Both the position numbers and the translations under genes were made by a program. From the NCBI RefSeq assembly GCF_003026815.1, contig NZ_PYOG01000025.1:1-57895 (forward strand): a DNA stretch of 57,895 nucleotides. The letters are read 5' to 3'. Below, piece by piece: positions 9,518 through 19,959 of this stretch (positions are counted from its first letter, which is position 1; every line of letters starts with the position of its first letter). This DNA is from Photobacterium damselae. GTDB taxonomy: Bacteria > Pseudomonadota > Gammaproteobacteria > Enterobacterales > Vibrionaceae. A model generated the notes under the pieces. That model ran no database searches, was not told the DNA's origin, and worked only from the letters and a program-made list of their open reading frames with translations.

Positions 9518-10000
9518 TTATGGCGCCAGTGGCTTACGAGTAAATTCAACGCCACCACATTTGATACAAGGCTCAATACGAGTTACATGAGTAATAACCT
9601 GTTTATGACCACATTTTTGGCAAACCAACTCACCTAATCCAATTAGCTCACCGGCTTTATACACGCCATGATGCTCAAGATCGGCGGTTACTTCATGCCA
9701 TTCAACTTGAGTTTTATCGGTAATATCTGCCAAGCCTTGCCAAATGGATTCAGAAACCAATTTATAGAATGGACTCTCAGCAAAAGGCTCTGAGCTTTTT
9801 TCAACGTTATCGGCAAATTCTTTCATATCAGACTTTAGATAAGCTTTAATTAACGCCAACTCATCTTTGGTCATATCACTTGCCGCTTCACCATATTTTT
9901 CGGTTACTTCAAGAAACTCTTTGAGCTTTTCGGGGCTATGCTTAAGCGCCTCGGTAGCTTTCTCCAGTAATAGCTCATATTCAGCTTTTTGTTTTGGCAT
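9518..10000 (-). CDS. ybeL: Zinc-ribbon protein YbeL (DUF1451)
   Basis: A 160-residue DUF1451 protein of unknown function. The helical N-terminal half is charged. The conserved core ADITDKTQVEWHEV precedes a zinc ribbon built from two CxxC pairs (CQKCGH and CIKCGG) in the last 40 residues. The match to E. coli YbeL, which also lies near leuS, is clear. It is transcribed away from leuS and ends at the shared terminator. Confidence 0.88.
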   Translation of the reverse strand: MPKQKAEYELLLEKATEALKHSPEKLKEFLEVTEKYGEAASDMTKDELALIKAYLKSDMKEFADNVEKSSEPFAESPFYKLVSESIWQGLADITDKTQVEWHEVTADLEHHGVYKAGELIGLGELVCQKCGHKQVITHVTRIEPCIKCGGVEFTRKPLAP

Positions 10001-10277
10001 AGCATTTCTCCTTCGGCTATGGGCTGTTACGTTTTCACCGCCATATTTTGTTGTTACGTATGTAATAACATCGATTCACGGCTAAGCATACGATTTTTCG
10101 CTGTGAGTAATGCAATCTGAATCTGCCTTTTTGCAATAGAATCGCCATTGACTTAAACAGACCTTCAAATAGCTGGAGCAATGAAAAATCGTGCTACTCG
10201 CTTAAGTATCGCTCTAAATTACGACTTATATCCGGTTTATCGCTACAATTAATTGGGTGATTTGCCATCAGCTATTG

Positions 10278-10306
10278 TTGACACACCTCCCTTTCGCTAT
10301 TCTATG
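10278..10306 (+). promoter_or_regulatory. Putative leuS promoter
   Basis: TTGACA at 10278-10283 is a consensus -35 box. A 17-bp spacer leads to TCTATG, a poor -10 (TATTCT two bases earlier is an alternative). It lies about 55 nt before the leuS start. The rest of the 359-nt gap between ybeL and leuS shows no gene or leucine-rich leader that I can support. Confidence 0.45.
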
Positions 10307-10359
10307 TCGATTCTAAGTAATGTGTTTGTACTTAACTCACAAAATCCCGGATGTCATCG

Positions 10360-12936
10360 ATGCAAGAACAATATCGTCCACAGGACATTGAACAGAAAGT
10401 TCAAGAACATTGGGACAACAACAAAACGTTTGTTGTTAGCGAAGATCCTAATAAAGAAAAATTCTACTGTCTCTCTATGTTCCCGTACCCAAGTGGTCGA
10501 CTGCACATGGGTCACGTGCGTAACTACACCATCGGTGATGTAATTTCTCGTTACCAGCGCCTACAAGGTAAGAACGTAATGCAACCAATCGGTTGGGATG
10601 CATTTGGTCTTCCTGCAGAAAACGCAGCCGTTAAAAATAAGACTGCGCCAGCGCCTTGGACTTACGAAAACATCGAATACATGAAAAACCAGCTTAAACT
10701 GCTAGGTTTTGGTTACGATTGGAACCGTGAATTCGCAACATGTACCCCTGAGTACTACCGTTGGGAACAAGAGTTCTTCACTAAGCTGTATGAAAAAGGC
10801 CTAGTGTATAAGAAGACCTCTTCTGTGAACTGGTGTCCAAACGACCAAACCGTTCTTGCTAACGAGCAGGTAGAAGATGGTTGTTGCTGGCGTTGTGATA
10901 CTCCAGTTGAACAAAAAGAGATCCCACAGTGGTTCATTAAGATCACTGAATATGCAGAAGAACTGCTAAACGATCTTGACCAACTAGATGGTTGGCCAGA
11001 TATGGTAAAAACCATGCAGCGCAACTGGATCGGTCGTTCTGAAGGTGTAGAACTTGAATTTAATGTGGTTGGTCAAGACAAACCACTAGAAGTGTACACA
11101 ACACGTCCTGATACACTAATGGGTGTAACATTCGTTAGTATCGCAGCAGGTCACCCTCTTGCGGCACAGGCAGCAGAAAACAACCCTGCACTTGCTGATT
11201 TCATCCACGAATGTCGTAACAACAAAGTGGCAGAAGCTGATCTTGCGACCATGGAAAAGAAAGGCATGGATACAGGTCTTACGGCTATCCATCCACTAGA
11301 CGGTCGTGAAGTTCCAGTTTACGTTGCTAACTTCGTACTTATGGATTACGGCACAGGTGCGGTAATGGCGGTTCCTGCTCACGATCAGCGTGACTTTGAA
11401 TTTGCAACTAAGTACGGCATCGACATCATGGCTGTTATCAAGCCAGAAGATGGTAGCGAGCTAGATATTTCAGAAGCAGCTTACACAGAGAAAGGCATTC
11501 TATTTAACTCTGGTGAGTTCGATGGTCTGGATTTCCAAGGCGCATTTGATGCTATTGCAGCGAAACTTGAAGCTGAAAACAAAGGCAAAAAGACTGTTAA
11601 CTACCGTCTACGTGACTGGGGTGTATCTCGTCAACGTTACTGGGGTGCTCCAATCCCAATGCTAACCACTGAAGATGGCGAAGTACATCCAGTACCTGCT
11701 GATCAGCTACCAGTTATCCTACCAGAAGATGTGGTAATGGATGGCGTAACTAGCCCAATCAAAGCAGATAAAGAGTGGGCGAAAACAACGTTTAACGGTG
11801 AACCAGCACTACGTGAAACCGATACGTTTGATACCTTCATGGAATCATCTTGGTACTACGCTCGTTACTGTAGTCCACAAGCTGACGATATTCTTGATCC
11901 AGAAAAAGCGAACTACTGGCTACCTGTAGATCAGTACATCGGTGGTATCGAGCACGCTTGTATGCACCTACTATACTCTCGCTTCTTCCACAAACTGCTT
12001 CGTGATGCAGGTTATGTGACTTCTGACGAACCATTTAAGCAACTACTATGTCAAGGCATGGTACTGGCTGATGCCTTCTTCTACACCAATGAAAAAGGTG
12101 GTAAAGAGTGGGTTGCACCAACAGAAGTAACGGTAGAACGTGACGGTAAAGGTCGCATCACTAAAGCTGTAAACACTGAAGGTCGTGAAGTTGAACACTC
12201 AGGCATGATTAAGATGTCTAAGTCTAAGAACAACGGTATCGACCCACAAGAGATGGTTGAGAAATACGGCGCAGATACAGTACGTCTATTTATGATGTTC
12301 GCCTCACCTGCTGATATGACACTTGAGTGGCAAGAGTCTGGTGTTGAAGGTGCTAACCGCTTCCTAAAACGTGTTTGGAAACTGGTTCACGAACTAACAG
12401 CTGACGGTGCAATTGAAGCTCTTGATGTTGCTGCGCTAACAGGCGATCAAAAAGCACTTCGTCGCGATGTTCATAAGACTATTGCTAAAGTAAGTGATGA
12501 TATTGGCCGTCGTCAAACATTCAACACAGCAATTGCTGCGATCATGGAGCTAATGAACAAGCTAACTAAAGCTTCTCTAGAATCAGCTCAAGATCGCGCT
12601 CTAATGGATGAAGCATTAAAAGCTATCGTTCGTATGCTTTACCCTATCACTCCACACGTATGTTTCACTATGTGGGAAGCATTAGGTGAATCAGATATCG
12701 ACCACGCTGTATGGCCTCAAGCTGACGAAAAAGCATTGGTTGAAGATGAGAAGCTAATCATTGTTCAGGTTAACGGTAAACTACGCGCTAAACTGACCGT
12801 TGCAGCAGATGCAACTAAAGAGCAAGTAGAAGATCTAGGTCTTAACGATGAGAACGTAACGAAGTTCACTGATGGTCTAACTGTTCGTAAAGTAATTTAC
12901 GTACCAGGTAAACTACTGAACATCGTAGCAAACTAA
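10360..12936 (+). CDS. leuS: Leucyl-tRNA synthetase
   Basis: A class I aminoacyl-tRNA synthetase that charges tRNA-Leu. The HIGH-type motif is HMGH in [15 protein letters not shown] near residue 45, and the KMSKS motif is intact ([11 protein letters not shown], about 610-620). Between them lies the CP1 editing domain with [15 protein letters not shown]. The protein has 858 residues from ATG 10360, which gives the MQEQY start seen in E. coli. An in-frame ATG at 10351 would add three residues. It shares a direction with lptE and holA, but a terminator intervenes. Confidence 0.97.
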   Translation: MQEQYRPQDIEQKVQEHWDNNKTFVVSEDPNKEKFYCLSMFPYPSGRLHMGHVRNYTIGDVISRYQRLQGKNVMQPIGWDAFGLPAENAAVKNKTAPAPWTYENIEYMKNQLKLLGFGYDWNREFATCTPEYYRWEQEFFTKLYEKGLVYKKTSSVNWCPNDQTVLANEQVEDGCCWRCDTPVEQKEIPQWFIKITEYAEELLNDLDQLDGWPDMVKTMQRNWIGRSEGVELEFNVVGQDKPLEVYTTRPDTLMGVTFVSIAAGHPLAAQAAENNPALADFIHECRNNKVAEADLATMEKKGMDTGLTAIHPLDGREVPVYVANFVLMDYGTGAVMAVPAHDQRDFEFATKYGIDIMAVIKPEDGSELDISEAAYTEKGILFNSGEFDGLDFQGAFDAIAAKLEAENKGKKTVNYRLRDWGVSRQRYWGAPIPMLTTEDGEVHPVPADQLPVILPEDVVMDGVTSPIKADKEWAKTTFNGEPALRETDTFDTFMESSWYYARYCSPQADDILDPEKANYWLPVDQYIGGIEHACMHLLYSRFFHKLLRDAGYVTSDEPFKQLLCQGMVLADAFFYTNEKGGKEWVAPTEVTVERDGKGRITKAVNTEGREVEHSGMIKMSKSKNNGIDPQEMVEKYGADTVRLFMMFASPADMTLEWQESGVEGANRFLKRVWKLVHELTADGAIEALDVAALTGDQKALRRDVHKTIAKVSDDIGRRQTFNTAIAAIMELMNKLTKASLESAQDRALMDEALKAIVRMLYPITPHVCFTMWEALGESDIDHAVWPQADEKALVEDEKLIIVQVNGKLRAKLTVAADATKEQVEDLGLNDENVTKFTDGLTVRKVIYVPGKLLNIVAN

Positions 12937-12952
12937 TCTTTTAGCTACTGTA

Positions 12953-13031
12953 ATACCCAAATCCCTGCCTAAGTGCGGGGATTTTTTTTATGTGCTCGGT
13001 TGGAACTCGCATCTTGAACAGGTTTGGGTAT
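12953..13031. repeat. Short inverted-repeat element in the leuS-lptE gap
   Basis: Perfect 9-bp ends ATACCCAAA and TTTGGGTAT bound 79 bp. The same 9-bp ends bound the element at 25368-25420. The inner right segment CTCGCATCTTGA is also found in the right end of the 269-bp element at 33773-34041. This suggests a deleted member of one repeat family. Confidence 0.55.
12958..12992 (+). terminator. Terminator after leuS
   Basis: AAATCCCTGC pairs with GTGCGGGGATTT with one bulge, followed by a run of T. It should reduce leuS read-through into lptE. It lies inside the inverted-repeat element at 12953-13031. Confidence 0.85.
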
Positions 13032-13034
13032 AAT
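13029..13034 (+). promoter_or_regulatory. Putative -10 box of lptE-holA
   Basis: A consensus TATAAT formed partly by the right end of the inverted-repeat element (GGGTATAAT). No good -35 is seen at the right spacing, so it is tentative. It lies 44 nt before the lptE start. Confidence 0.35.
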
Positions 13035-13078
13035 CACAACTATACCCCTTTTATACACTATTCATGGAGCTGACTTCA

Positions 13079-13765
13079 GTGACACGCTATTTCTCAATGA
13101 AACAGGCCAGCCGCTTTTTAATGGTAACGCTACTAGCTCTCGCTACGGCTTCTTGTGGTTTTCACCTTCGTGGTAACTATATGCTGCCAGAAGGTATTGC
13201 GAAGCTATCACTAACAAGTTTTGACCCATACGGCCAACTGACTCGACAAGTGAAATCTCAATTTAAGATGCACGGTATTCAGCAGGTAACTCCCGCTAAA
13301 AACGTACCAAACTTAAATATTGTTAGTGAATCAGATGGCGACCGCACTCTTTCTCTCTATCAAAATAATGGCCGAGCAGAATACGAACTAACTTATAGTG
13401 TGAACTACAGTGTATCAATTCCAAATCATGGCGTTGAAAACTTCACCACTCGAGTCACTCGTACTTTCCTTGATAACCCATTAACGGCTCTTGCAAAATC
13501 GGTAGAAGAGGACGAATTAAAACAAGTTATGCGTCAACAAGCGGCACAACAAATTATGCGCCAACTTGCTCGCTTAACGGTGACTTTCAATAAGATTGCC
13601 GAAGAAGAACACAACGATGCACTTGCTGACACTCTACCTGGTAAATCAAGCGTCACAACCGAGAAACTGTCAGATAAACAAGCTGCTGATACTATGTTCG
13701 CTCAGCCGCAATCGCAGTCACTACCACAAATTAATAGTATCTCCGAAGGCACCAACCTAGAATGA
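13079..13765 (+). CDS. lptE: LPS-assembly lipoprotein LptE
   Basis: The outer-membrane lipoprotein that plugs and assembles the LptD barrel for lipopolysaccharide insertion. A lipobox ends at C26 (LATASC) and CGFHLRG follows, as in E. coli LptE. GTG 13079 is preferred because GGAG lies 8 nt upstream. An ATG at 13064 overlaps that ribosome site, and an ATG at 13097 would also keep the signal peptide. The tail past about residue 165 is longer and more polar than in E. coli. The stop overlaps the holA start (ATGA). Confidence 0.9.
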   Translation: MTRYFSMKQASRFLMVTLLALATASCGFHLRGNYMLPEGIAKLSLTSFDPYGQLTRQVKSQFKMHGIQQVTPAKNVPNLNIVSESDGDRTLSLYQNNGRAEYELTYSVNYSVSIPNHGVENFTTRVTRTFLDNPLTALAKSVEEDELKQVMRQQAAQQIMRQLARLTVTFNKIAEEEHNDALADTLPGKSSVTTEKLSDKQAADTMFAQPQSQSLPQINSISEGTNLE

Positions 13766-14790
13766 GAATCTATCCTGAACAACTGACGCAAACCTTAAAT
13801 AAAGGCTTGCGTCAGGCCTTCTTATTATTTGGCAATGAGCCGCTACTCAAACTGGAATGCAGTGATGCCATTCGTCAATGTGCTGAGCAACACGGCTTTT
13901 TAGAACGACATAGTTTCATCGTTGATAATCAGCTCGATTGGAATCAGGTACTCGACTGCTGCCAAGCGCTCAGCCTTTTTTCCAGTCAGCAACTAATTGA
14001 GCTAGATATTCCAGAAACAGGGTTAACGCCAACTCAAACCAAAGCATTGCAGCAAGTTACCGCAGCGTTAAATCCAGATATCTTATTGGTATTAACCGGG
14101 CCGCGCTTAAACAAAAAACAAGAAGCGGCAAAATGGTTTAAAGAACTAGAGCCAAATGGTGTTTATATTCCATGTAATACACCAGAAGCAAAGTTCTTAC
14201 CCCGCTTTATTCAAGGTCGTTGTCAGCAATTGGGACTCAAACCCGATCACGAATCGGTACAATTATTGGCCCAGTGGCACGAAGGTAATTTACTGGCTTT
14301 AGCGCAAAGTCTGCAAAAATTAACGTTACTCTACCCAGATGGTGAGTTAACCGTTATTCGATTGCAAGAAGCGTTAAGTCGAAATAATCACTACACCCCG
14401 TTTCAGCTAGTAGATGCATTACTTGCAGGTCAAGCCAAGCGTAGTCAGCGTATTTTACGTCAGCTCCAAGGTGAAGGTGTTGAGCCAACAATTTTGCTGC
14501 GAACCATTCAGCGTGAACTGACCCAGCTTTACAAAATGCAGGAGCTGGGGAAAAAAGGCACCTCATTGAATGTGATTTTTGAGCAGTTTCGAGTCTGGCA
14601 AAATCGTCGTGAAATTTATATTGGTGCATTTCAGCGCTTACCACTAACAACACTTATGCTATTGATAAAACGCCTAAGTTTGCTAGAAATAAAGGTGAAG
14701 ACCGATTTTGATACCAATCCATGGCCTGAGCTAAGTGCGTTATGTGCTGAAATGTGTGGCATTAAGACGGTTATTTTTCATAACTCATAA
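13762..14790 (+). CDS. holA: DNA polymerase III delta subunit (HolA)
   Basis: The clamp-loader subunit that opens the beta clamp. Its 342 residues match the family length. The N-terminal segment RQAFLLFGNEPLL is characteristic, a degenerate AAA+ fold follows, and the C-terminal collar helices end the protein. Start and lptE stop overlap in ATGA, which implies coupling. In E. coli nadD follows holA; here a 183-nt gap and then rsfS follow. Confidence 0.93.
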   Translation: MRIYPEQLTQTLNKGLRQAFLLFGNEPLLKLECSDAIRQCAEQHGFLERHSFIVDNQLDWNQVLDCCQALSLFSSQQLIELDIPETGLTPTQTKALQQVTAALNPDILLVLTGPRLNKKQEAAKWFKELEPNGVYIPCNTPEAKFLPRFIQGRCQQLGLKPDHESVQLLAQWHEGNLLALAQSLQKLTLLYPDGELTVIRLQEALSRNNHYTPFQLVDALLAGQAKRSQRILRQLQGEGVEPTILLRTIQRELTQLYKMQELGKKGTSLNVIFEQFRVWQNRREIYIGAFQRLPLTTLMLLIKRLSLLEIKVKTDFDTNPWPELSALCAEMCGIKTVIFHNS

Positions 14791-14866
14791 TGGCGCAGCT
14801 AACATTTTTTCATTTTGATGGTCGAAGAGAGAGAAAGCGATAAAATCCCATGAGATTTGCGCCTAT

Positions 14867-14899
14867 TTGACTAGCAGCAGCCATAGAGCGTGATATACT
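14867..14899 (+). promoter_or_regulatory. Putative promoter of the rsfS-rlmH-mrdAB-rlpA operon
   Basis: TGATATACT at 14891-14899 is an extended -10 (TGN plus TATACT). A TTGACT at 14867-14872 is 21 nt upstream, too far for an ideal -35, so the extended -10 probably carries recognition. The start codon of rsfS is 75 nt downstream. Confidence 0.5.
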
Positions 14900-14916
14900 G
14901 CGCCGCTCATAATTCC

Positions 14917-14940
14917 TTGCTTATGATTTAACATAAGCAA
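14917..14940 (+). other. Perfect hairpin in the rsfS leader
   Basis: TTGCTTATG pairs with CATAAGCAA (9 bp, 6-nt loop) in the 5' untranslated region, 34 nt before the start codon. There is no T run, so termination is unlikely. The role is unknown. Confidence 0.5.
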
Positions 14941-14973
14941 ACCTAGTAACAACATCCAACTGAGGGAAATCCT

Positions 14974-15291
14974 TTGCAGGTTCAAGAATTACACGACTTC
15001 ATCGTAGACAAAGTTGATGACATCAAAGCACAAGATATCGTGACTGTTGACGTACGCGGAAAATCTAGCATCACGGATATGATGGTTATTTGTACGGGTA
15101 CTTCGAACCGTCACGTTGCATCTATTGCCGATCACGTGAAAAAAGAGTCAAAACTGATCGACTACCCTCCTTTTGGCATTAGCGGCGAAGAAGATGGCGA
15201 GTGGGTTATTGTTGATATGGGCAACGTAATGCTGCACGTAATGCAAGAAGACGCACGTCAGCTGTACCAACTGGAGAAACTTTGGGGCTAA
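14974..15291 (+). CDS. rsfS: Ribosome silencing factor RsfS
   Basis: A 105-residue protein that binds uL14 on the 50S subunit and blocks subunit joining during starvation. The family signature KSSITDMMVICTGTSNRH is intact, and the end DARQLYQLEKLWG matches E. coli. The start is TTG 14974: a strong GAGGGA lies 6 nt upstream and the frame then begins MQVQEL, matching the E. coli N-terminus. It leads an operon with rlmH and the elongation genes. Confidence 0.95.
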   Translation: MQVQELHDFIVDKVDDIKAQDIVTVDVRGKSSITDMMVICTGTSNRHVASIADHVKKESKLIDYPPFGISGEEDGEWVIVDMGNVMLHVMQEDARQLYQLEKLWG

Positions 15292-15297
15292 GTTACG

Positions 15298-15768
15298 ATG
15301 AAGCTTCAATTAATCGCCGTTGGCACCAAAATGCCCAAGTGGGTTGAAGAAGGCTACAAGGAATACAGTCGTCGCTTCCCGAAAGATATGCCACTAGAGC
15401 TTGTTGAAATTACAGCAGGTAAACGTGGCAAAAATGCTGATATTGCTCGAATTCTGCAAAAAGAAGGTGAAGCGATGCTGGCTGCTGTACCCAAAGGCAA
15501 TCGCATTGTAACGCTAGATATCCCAGGTAAACGCTGGGATACCGAGCAACTTGCTGAACAGCTAGAGAGCTGGAAGCTTGATGGTCGTGATGTGTCTATC
15601 TTAATCGGTGGACCTGAAGGACTGGCTCCGGCTTGTAAAGCGGCAGCTGATCAGAGCTGGTCTCTATCGCCACTAACTCTGCCTCACCCTCTTGTTCGAG
15701 TGGTTATGGCTGAGAGCTTATACCGTGCATGGAGTATCACAGCTAACCATCCGTATCACAGGGAATAA
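15298..15768 (+). CDS. rlmH: 23S rRNA pseudouridine-1915 N3-methyltransferase (RlmH)
   Basis: A SPOUT methyltransferase acting on helix 69 of 23S rRNA in assembled 70S ribosomes. The SAM-binding trefoil knot is seen as [10 protein letters not shown] and [18 protein letters not shown], and the protein ends in the typical HPYHRE. Its 156 residues are full length. It starts 6 nt after rsfS. Confidence 0.97.
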   Translation: MKLQLIAVGTKMPKWVEEGYKEYSRRFPKDMPLELVEITAGKRGKNADIARILQKEGEAMLAAVPKGNRIVTLDIPGKRWDTEQLAEQLESWKLDGRDVSILIGGPEGLAPACKAAADQSWSLSPLTLPHPLVRVVMAESLYRAWSITANHPYHRE

Positions 15769-15774
15769 GTCACA

Positions 15775-17736
15775 ATGAGACAAAAGCGAACCCAGATCCG
15801 CGATCATCGGGCTGAGTCGGCTCTTTTCTTTCGTCGAGCTCTTGTCTCATTTATCGGCATCGCTGTGCTGGTAGGTGTTCTACTGACTAATCTTTACCAT
15901 ATTCAAGTTCAAGAACACGAAGACTACCAGACACGGTCGAACGATAATCGTATCAAGATCGTTCCAGTTTCCCCTAACCGCGGTTTAATCTACGACCGTA
16001 ACGGGGTGTTACTGGCAGAAAACCGTCCAGTCTACTCACTCGAAATCACTTCAGAAAAAGTTCCAAACCTTGAAGAAACATTACTGGCACTTCAAGAAAT
16101 TATGGGCGTAACTGAAGACGATATCACCAAATTCCAAAAAGAGCGCCGTCGTACCCGTCGTTTTAAATCGGTTCCAATTTTAGACCAATTAAACGAAGAG
16201 CAAGTGGCACTTTTTTCTGTTAATCAACACCGTTTCCCTGGTGTTGAAGTAAAAGCATACCTAAAACGTCACTATCCATACGGTGATGCGCTTACGCACG
16301 TATTAGGTTATGTAGCGAAAATTAATGACCGCGATATTAAACGGTTAGAAAAAGCAGAAAAACTCAGTAATTACAAAGCGACCCGAGACATTGGTAAGCT
16401 GGGTATAGAGCGCTATTACGAAGATCAACTGCATGGCACTTCAGGCTATCAAGAAGTTGAAGTCAATAGCCGTGGCCGTGTGATCCGAACCCTTAAATAT
16501 GTCCCACCCATTCCAGGACAAGATCTTAAGCTCAATATAGACATCGCGCTGCAACTGTATGTGCAAAAATTACTGACCGAGCGCTCTAAAGATCCAGAAA
16601 CAGGCGAAGAGGTGGTAAAACACAAACGTGGCTCTGTTGTGGTTCTTGATCCAAAAGATGATTCAATCTTAGCCATGGTATCGAGCCCAAGCTACGACCC
16701 GAACCTGTTTGTAAAAGGTATTTCAGGGAAAAACTACCGAGAACTGCTCAATAACCCAGATCGCCCACTGGTAAACCGAGTCACTCTTGGTATCTACCCA
16801 CCAGCATCAACGGTTAAACCTTTGATCGCGGTTGCCGCATTAACAGAAGGGGTTGTGACCACTAAAACCACTCGAAATGACCCGGGTTGGTGGGTGATCC
16901 CAAATTCAACCAGTCGTAAATTCCGAGATTGGCTACGTTGGGGTCATGGCTCAGTAAATATCTATAAAGCGATTGAAGAGTCAGTGGATACTTACTTCTA
17001 TCAAGTAGCTTACGATATGGGTATCGACCGTCTGTCAACTTGGATGAATAAGTTTGGTTATGGCGAATACACAGGTGTTGATATTCACGAAGAGAGTAAA
17101 GCCAATATGCCAACTCGTGAGTGGAAACAAGCTCGTTATCGTCAACCTTGGTATCAAGGCGACACCATTCCTGTCGGTATTGGCCAAGGCTATTGGACTG
17201 CAACGCCACTACAAATAGCGAAAGCGACATCAGTTTTGGTTAATAATGGTGTCGTTCATCGCCCGCACTTACTGCAAAGTACCATAGAAGATGGCGTTGA
17301 AACGAAAACCGAGTTTAAAGATTTCCCACCTATTACAGGGGTAAAACAGTCGACTTGGGATGTCGCCAAAGAAGGTATGCATCGTGTGCTTTACGGTCAT
17401 CGTGGTACGGCACGTAAAGCCTTCTATCACACTCCATATCAAGCTGGCGGTAAATCAGGTTCAGCTCAGGTATTTGGTCTGGCTGAAAACCAAAAATATA
17501 ACGCAGATGAGTTAGAAGAGCGCTTGCGTGACCATGCGCTATTTACTGCTTTTGCGCCATTTGAAGATCCGAAAGTTGTGGTTTCTATGGTTTTAGAGAA
17601 CGCAGGTGGTGGTTCAAGTAATGGTGGTCCGATTGCTCGTAAGATATTTGATCACATGTTATTGGAACCAAGTGCCGTAAATGATCTCTCAAAGACTGAG
17701 AATAATAAAACCGCAAGTACTGAGGAGACTCAATGA
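15775..17736 (+). CDS. mrdA: Penicillin-binding protein 2 (MrdA)
   Basis: The transpeptidase of the elongasome, which makes lateral-wall cross-links with RodA. One N-terminal membrane anchor (about 22-42) is followed by the dimerisation domain. The catalytic motifs are S345-T-V-K348, S403-V-D405 and K560-S-G. Its 653 residues are slightly longer than E. coli PBP2, with a polar tail. It overlaps mrdB (ATGA), so the enzyme pair is coupled. Confidence 0.97.
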   Translation: MRQKRTQIRDHRAESALFFRRALVSFIGIAVLVGVLLTNLYHIQVQEHEDYQTRSNDNRIKIVPVSPNRGLIYDRNGVLLAENRPVYSLEITSEKVPNLEETLLALQEIMGVTEDDITKFQKERRRTRRFKSVPILDQLNEEQVALFSVNQHRFPGVEVKAYLKRHYPYGDALTHVLGYVAKINDRDIKRLEKAEKLSNYKATRDIGKLGIERYYEDQLHGTSGYQEVEVNSRGRVIRTLKYVPPIPGQDLKLNIDIALQLYVQKLLTERSKDPETGEEVVKHKRGSVVVLDPKDDSILAMVSSPSYDPNLFVKGISGKNYRELLNNPDRPLVNRVTLGIYPPASTVKPLIAVAALTEGVVTTKTTRNDPGWWVIPNSTSRKFRDWLRWGHGSVNIYKAIEESVDTYFYQVAYDMGIDRLSTWMNKFGYGEYTGVDIHEESKANMPTREWKQARYRQPWYQGDTIPVGIGQGYWTATPLQIAKATSVLVNNGVVHRPHLLQSTIEDGVETKTEFKDFPPITGVKQSTWDVAKEGMHRVLYGHRGTARKAFYHTPYQAGGKSGSAQVFGLAENQKYNADELEERLRDHALFTAFAPFEDPKVVVSMVLENAGGGSSNGGPIARKIFDHMLLEPSAVNDLSKTENNKTASTEETQ

Positions 17737-18854
17737 GTATCATGGCGGAAACGGGTAACAAGCGCACACTAAGTGATCGCTTACATATTGATGTCCCGTT
17801 ACTTCTAGGACTTTTAACATTAATGGGCTTTGCCCTTGTGATCATGTGGAGTGCCAGTGGCCAAAACTTGCCGATGATGGAACGCCAAGGGATGCGCATT
17901 TTGCTCTCTCTTGCCATCATGTTTGCTTTGGCTCAAGTGCCGCCTCGTCATTATGAGGCTTGGGCTCCCTATCTGTTTGGTGTCGGGCTTGTACTCCTTG
18001 TCGGGGTACTGGCCTTTGGTGAAGTATCCAAAGGGGCACAACGTTGGTTGAACTTAGGATTTGTTCGCTTTCAGCCATCAGAATTGATCAAACTGGCCGT
18101 GCCTTTAATGGTGGCACGATTTATTGGTAACCGACCGCTACCACCGAGTTTTCGAAACTTAGTAATTGCGCTGGTTATGATTTTTGTGCCCACGATTTTG
18201 ATCGCAAAACAGCCCGATTTAGGCACCTCGATTCTAATTGCCGCATCCGGTATTTTTGTGCTGTTTTTATCAGGCATTAGCTGGCGCATTATTTTAGCGG
18301 CCTGTTTACTGCTTGGTGCCTTTGTGCCAATTTTGTGGTTCTTCTTAATGCACGATTATCAGCGAACCCGTGTTATGACGCTGTTTAATCCAGAATCAGA
18401 CCCCTTAGGTGCCGGATACCATATTATTCAATCCAAAATTGCGATTGGCTCAGGTGGATTACACGGTAAAGGTTGGCTACATGGTACTCAGTCACAATTA
18501 GAATTTGTGCCAGAGCGACACACTGACTTTATTTTTGCCGTAATTGCTGAAGAATGGGGCCTATTAGGGGTGCTATTTTTACTTGGCGTTTACCTATTTA
18601 TCATAGGTCGTGGGTTATTATTGGCAAGTCGAGCTCAAACTGCATTCGGTCGAATGATGGCAGGTAGTATCGTCTTAAGTTTCTTTGTTTATGTTTTCGT
18701 AAACATTGGTATGGTAAGTGGCATTTTACCCGTAGTTGGTGTCCCACTGCCGTTGGTAAGTTATGGGGGGACATCCATGGTGACCCTTATGGCGGGATTT
18801 GGCATCTTGATGTCGATTCACACTCATAGAAAAATGCTGTCTAAGGCAACATAA
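17733..18854 (+). CDS. mrdB: Peptidoglycan glycosyltransferase RodA (MrdB)
   Basis: A SEDS-family polymerase that works with PBP2 in cell elongation. It has about ten membrane segments over 373 residues. The SEDS landmarks include [19 protein letters not shown], and near the end [15 protein letters not shown] 17733 overlaps the mrdA stop and has GAGGAG upstream; an ATG three codons later is possible. rlpA starts at the next base after its stop. Confidence 0.97.
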   Translation: MSIMAETGNKRTLSDRLHIDVPLLLGLLTLMGFALVIMWSASGQNLPMMERQGMRILLSLAIMFALAQVPPRHYEAWAPYLFGVGLVLLVGVLAFGEVSKGAQRWLNLGFVRFQPSELIKLAVPLMVARFIGNRPLPPSFRNLVIALVMIFVPTILIAKQPDLGTSILIAASGIFVLFLSGISWRIILAACLLLGAFVPILWFFLMHDYQRTRVMTLFNPESDPLGAGYHIIQSKIAIGSGGLHGKGWLHGTQSQLEFVPERHTDFIFAVIAEEWGLLGVLFLLGVYLFIIGRGLLLASRAQTAFGRMMAGSIVLSFFVYVFVNIGMVSGILPVVGVPLPLVSYGGTSMVTLMAGFGILMSIHTHRKMLSKAT

Positions 18855-19724
18855 ATGCGTTCAATATTTTTAATTTTTCTTCTTATTTTGGCGGGTTGTA
18901 GTTCATCACCAGAAACTACCGAACAGTCAAAAGCCGATAAACCTGAAGTGACTCAGCCGCCGAAAAAGCATGATCCAGATAATATGGATCCCAATGCGGG
19001 CCGCTACTCCTTAGAGCATGATAAAGCACCAGATGTTATTCCTGTGTTGAAAAACATCAAAGATGCAGTACCACGTTATGAACCGCGTAGTTTAGCCGGA
19101 AACAAAGACTATACGCTTCGTGGTAAGCGCTATCACATCATTAAAAATCCAAAAGGCTTTACTCAAACGGGTTATGCTTCTTGGTATGGTATGAAGTTCC
19201 ACGGCCATAAAACAGCCAATGGTGAAACATACGATATTTATGATATGACAGCAGCGCACAAAACGTTGCCGATCCCAAGTTATGTCAAAGTGACCAATAC
19301 ACGTAATGGCAAAACCGCTATTGTTCGCGTTAATGACCGCGGTCCATTCCACGATGGTCGTATCATCGATTTAAGTCTTGCTGCGGCAACAAAATTGGAT
19401 GTGGTAAATCACGGTACAGCACCAGTTAAAATCGAAGTAATTTCAGTACCAAAACCCACAACAGTTCAAGGTTGGCATGCAGTAACACCACATTACTATT
19501 ATGTTCAACTTGCGGCGGTAGCAGGTGAAAGCAAAGCTGAAGAGATGAAAGCAAGCCTACGTAAAAAGTATGGTGTGCCAGTAAATACTCAACGTGTTAA
19601 TACCTCAACAACATATCGTGTACGCTTAGGCCCTTATTTGGATCACGATGCGGCACAACATATGTTAGATCGCGTTAAAGTGAACCAATATCCAAAAGCA
19701 TTCATCACTACAGTGAATCGCTAG
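18855..19724 (+). CDS. rlpA: Septal-ring lytic transglycosylase RlpA
   Basis: An outer-membrane lipoprotein that in Pseudomonas cleaves peptidoglycan lacking stem peptides. The lipobox LAGC places the lipidated cysteine at residue 15. The double-psi beta-barrel lies at about 95-195 (GYASWYG, HKTLPIPSYVKV, VNDRGPF), with the key aspartate in NDRGPF. A C-terminal SPOR domain covers about 210-287 and binds denuded glycan at the septum. It is the last gene of the operon. Confidence 0.95.
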   Translation: MRSIFLIFLLILAGCSSSPETTEQSKADKPEVTQPPKKHDPDNMDPNAGRYSLEHDKAPDVIPVLKNIKDAVPRYEPRSLAGNKDYTLRGKRYHIIKNPKGFTQTGYASWYGMKFHGHKTANGETYDIYDMTAAHKTLPIPSYVKVTNTRNGKTAIVRVNDRGPFHDGRIIDLSLAAATKLDVVNHGTAPVKIEVISVPKPTTVQGWHAVTPHYYYVQLAAVAGESKAEEMKASLRKKYGVPVNTQRVNTSTTYRVRLGPYLDHDAAQHMLDRVKVNQYPKAFITTVNR

Positions 19725-19756
19725 CAGGGAACAAAATACGTTTCTACTGCTCTAAC

Positions 19757-19798
19757 TAACCGACTTATATTGTGCTGCAATATTAAGTCGGTTTTTTT
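19757..19798 (+). terminator. Terminator after rlpA
   Basis: AACCGACTT and AAGTCGGTT pair, with further A-T pairs inside, followed by seven T. It ends the rsfS-rlpA operon. Confidence 0.9.
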
Positions 19799-19887
19799 GT
19801 ATCCGAATCACTTGGATATCTATGTCGCCTATGCACGCTATTTATGCTCATTTTATGTCAAGATTTGGGAATCTTCTCTGCCCTCGG

Positions 19888-19916
19888 GTGGCTGATATTT
19901 TTCAATCTGTTATAGT
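19888..19916 (+). promoter_or_regulatory. Putative dacA promoter
   Basis: TATAGT at 19911-19916 is preceded by TGT, giving an extended -10. The -35 region 17 nt further up, GTGGCT, is weak. The start codon is 44 nt downstream. Confidence 0.5.
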
Positions 19917-19959
19917 GTGTAAGAATTTTTCACCTTTAAACCGATTAAGTTACAACACC

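Noticed and set aside
14354..14653. Minus-strand ORF inside holA
   Set aside because: Shadow of a conserved gene, with no independent evidence.
19822..19959. N-terminal extension of dacA
   Set aside because: It would place 46 residues before a clear signal peptide and cover the likely promoter.
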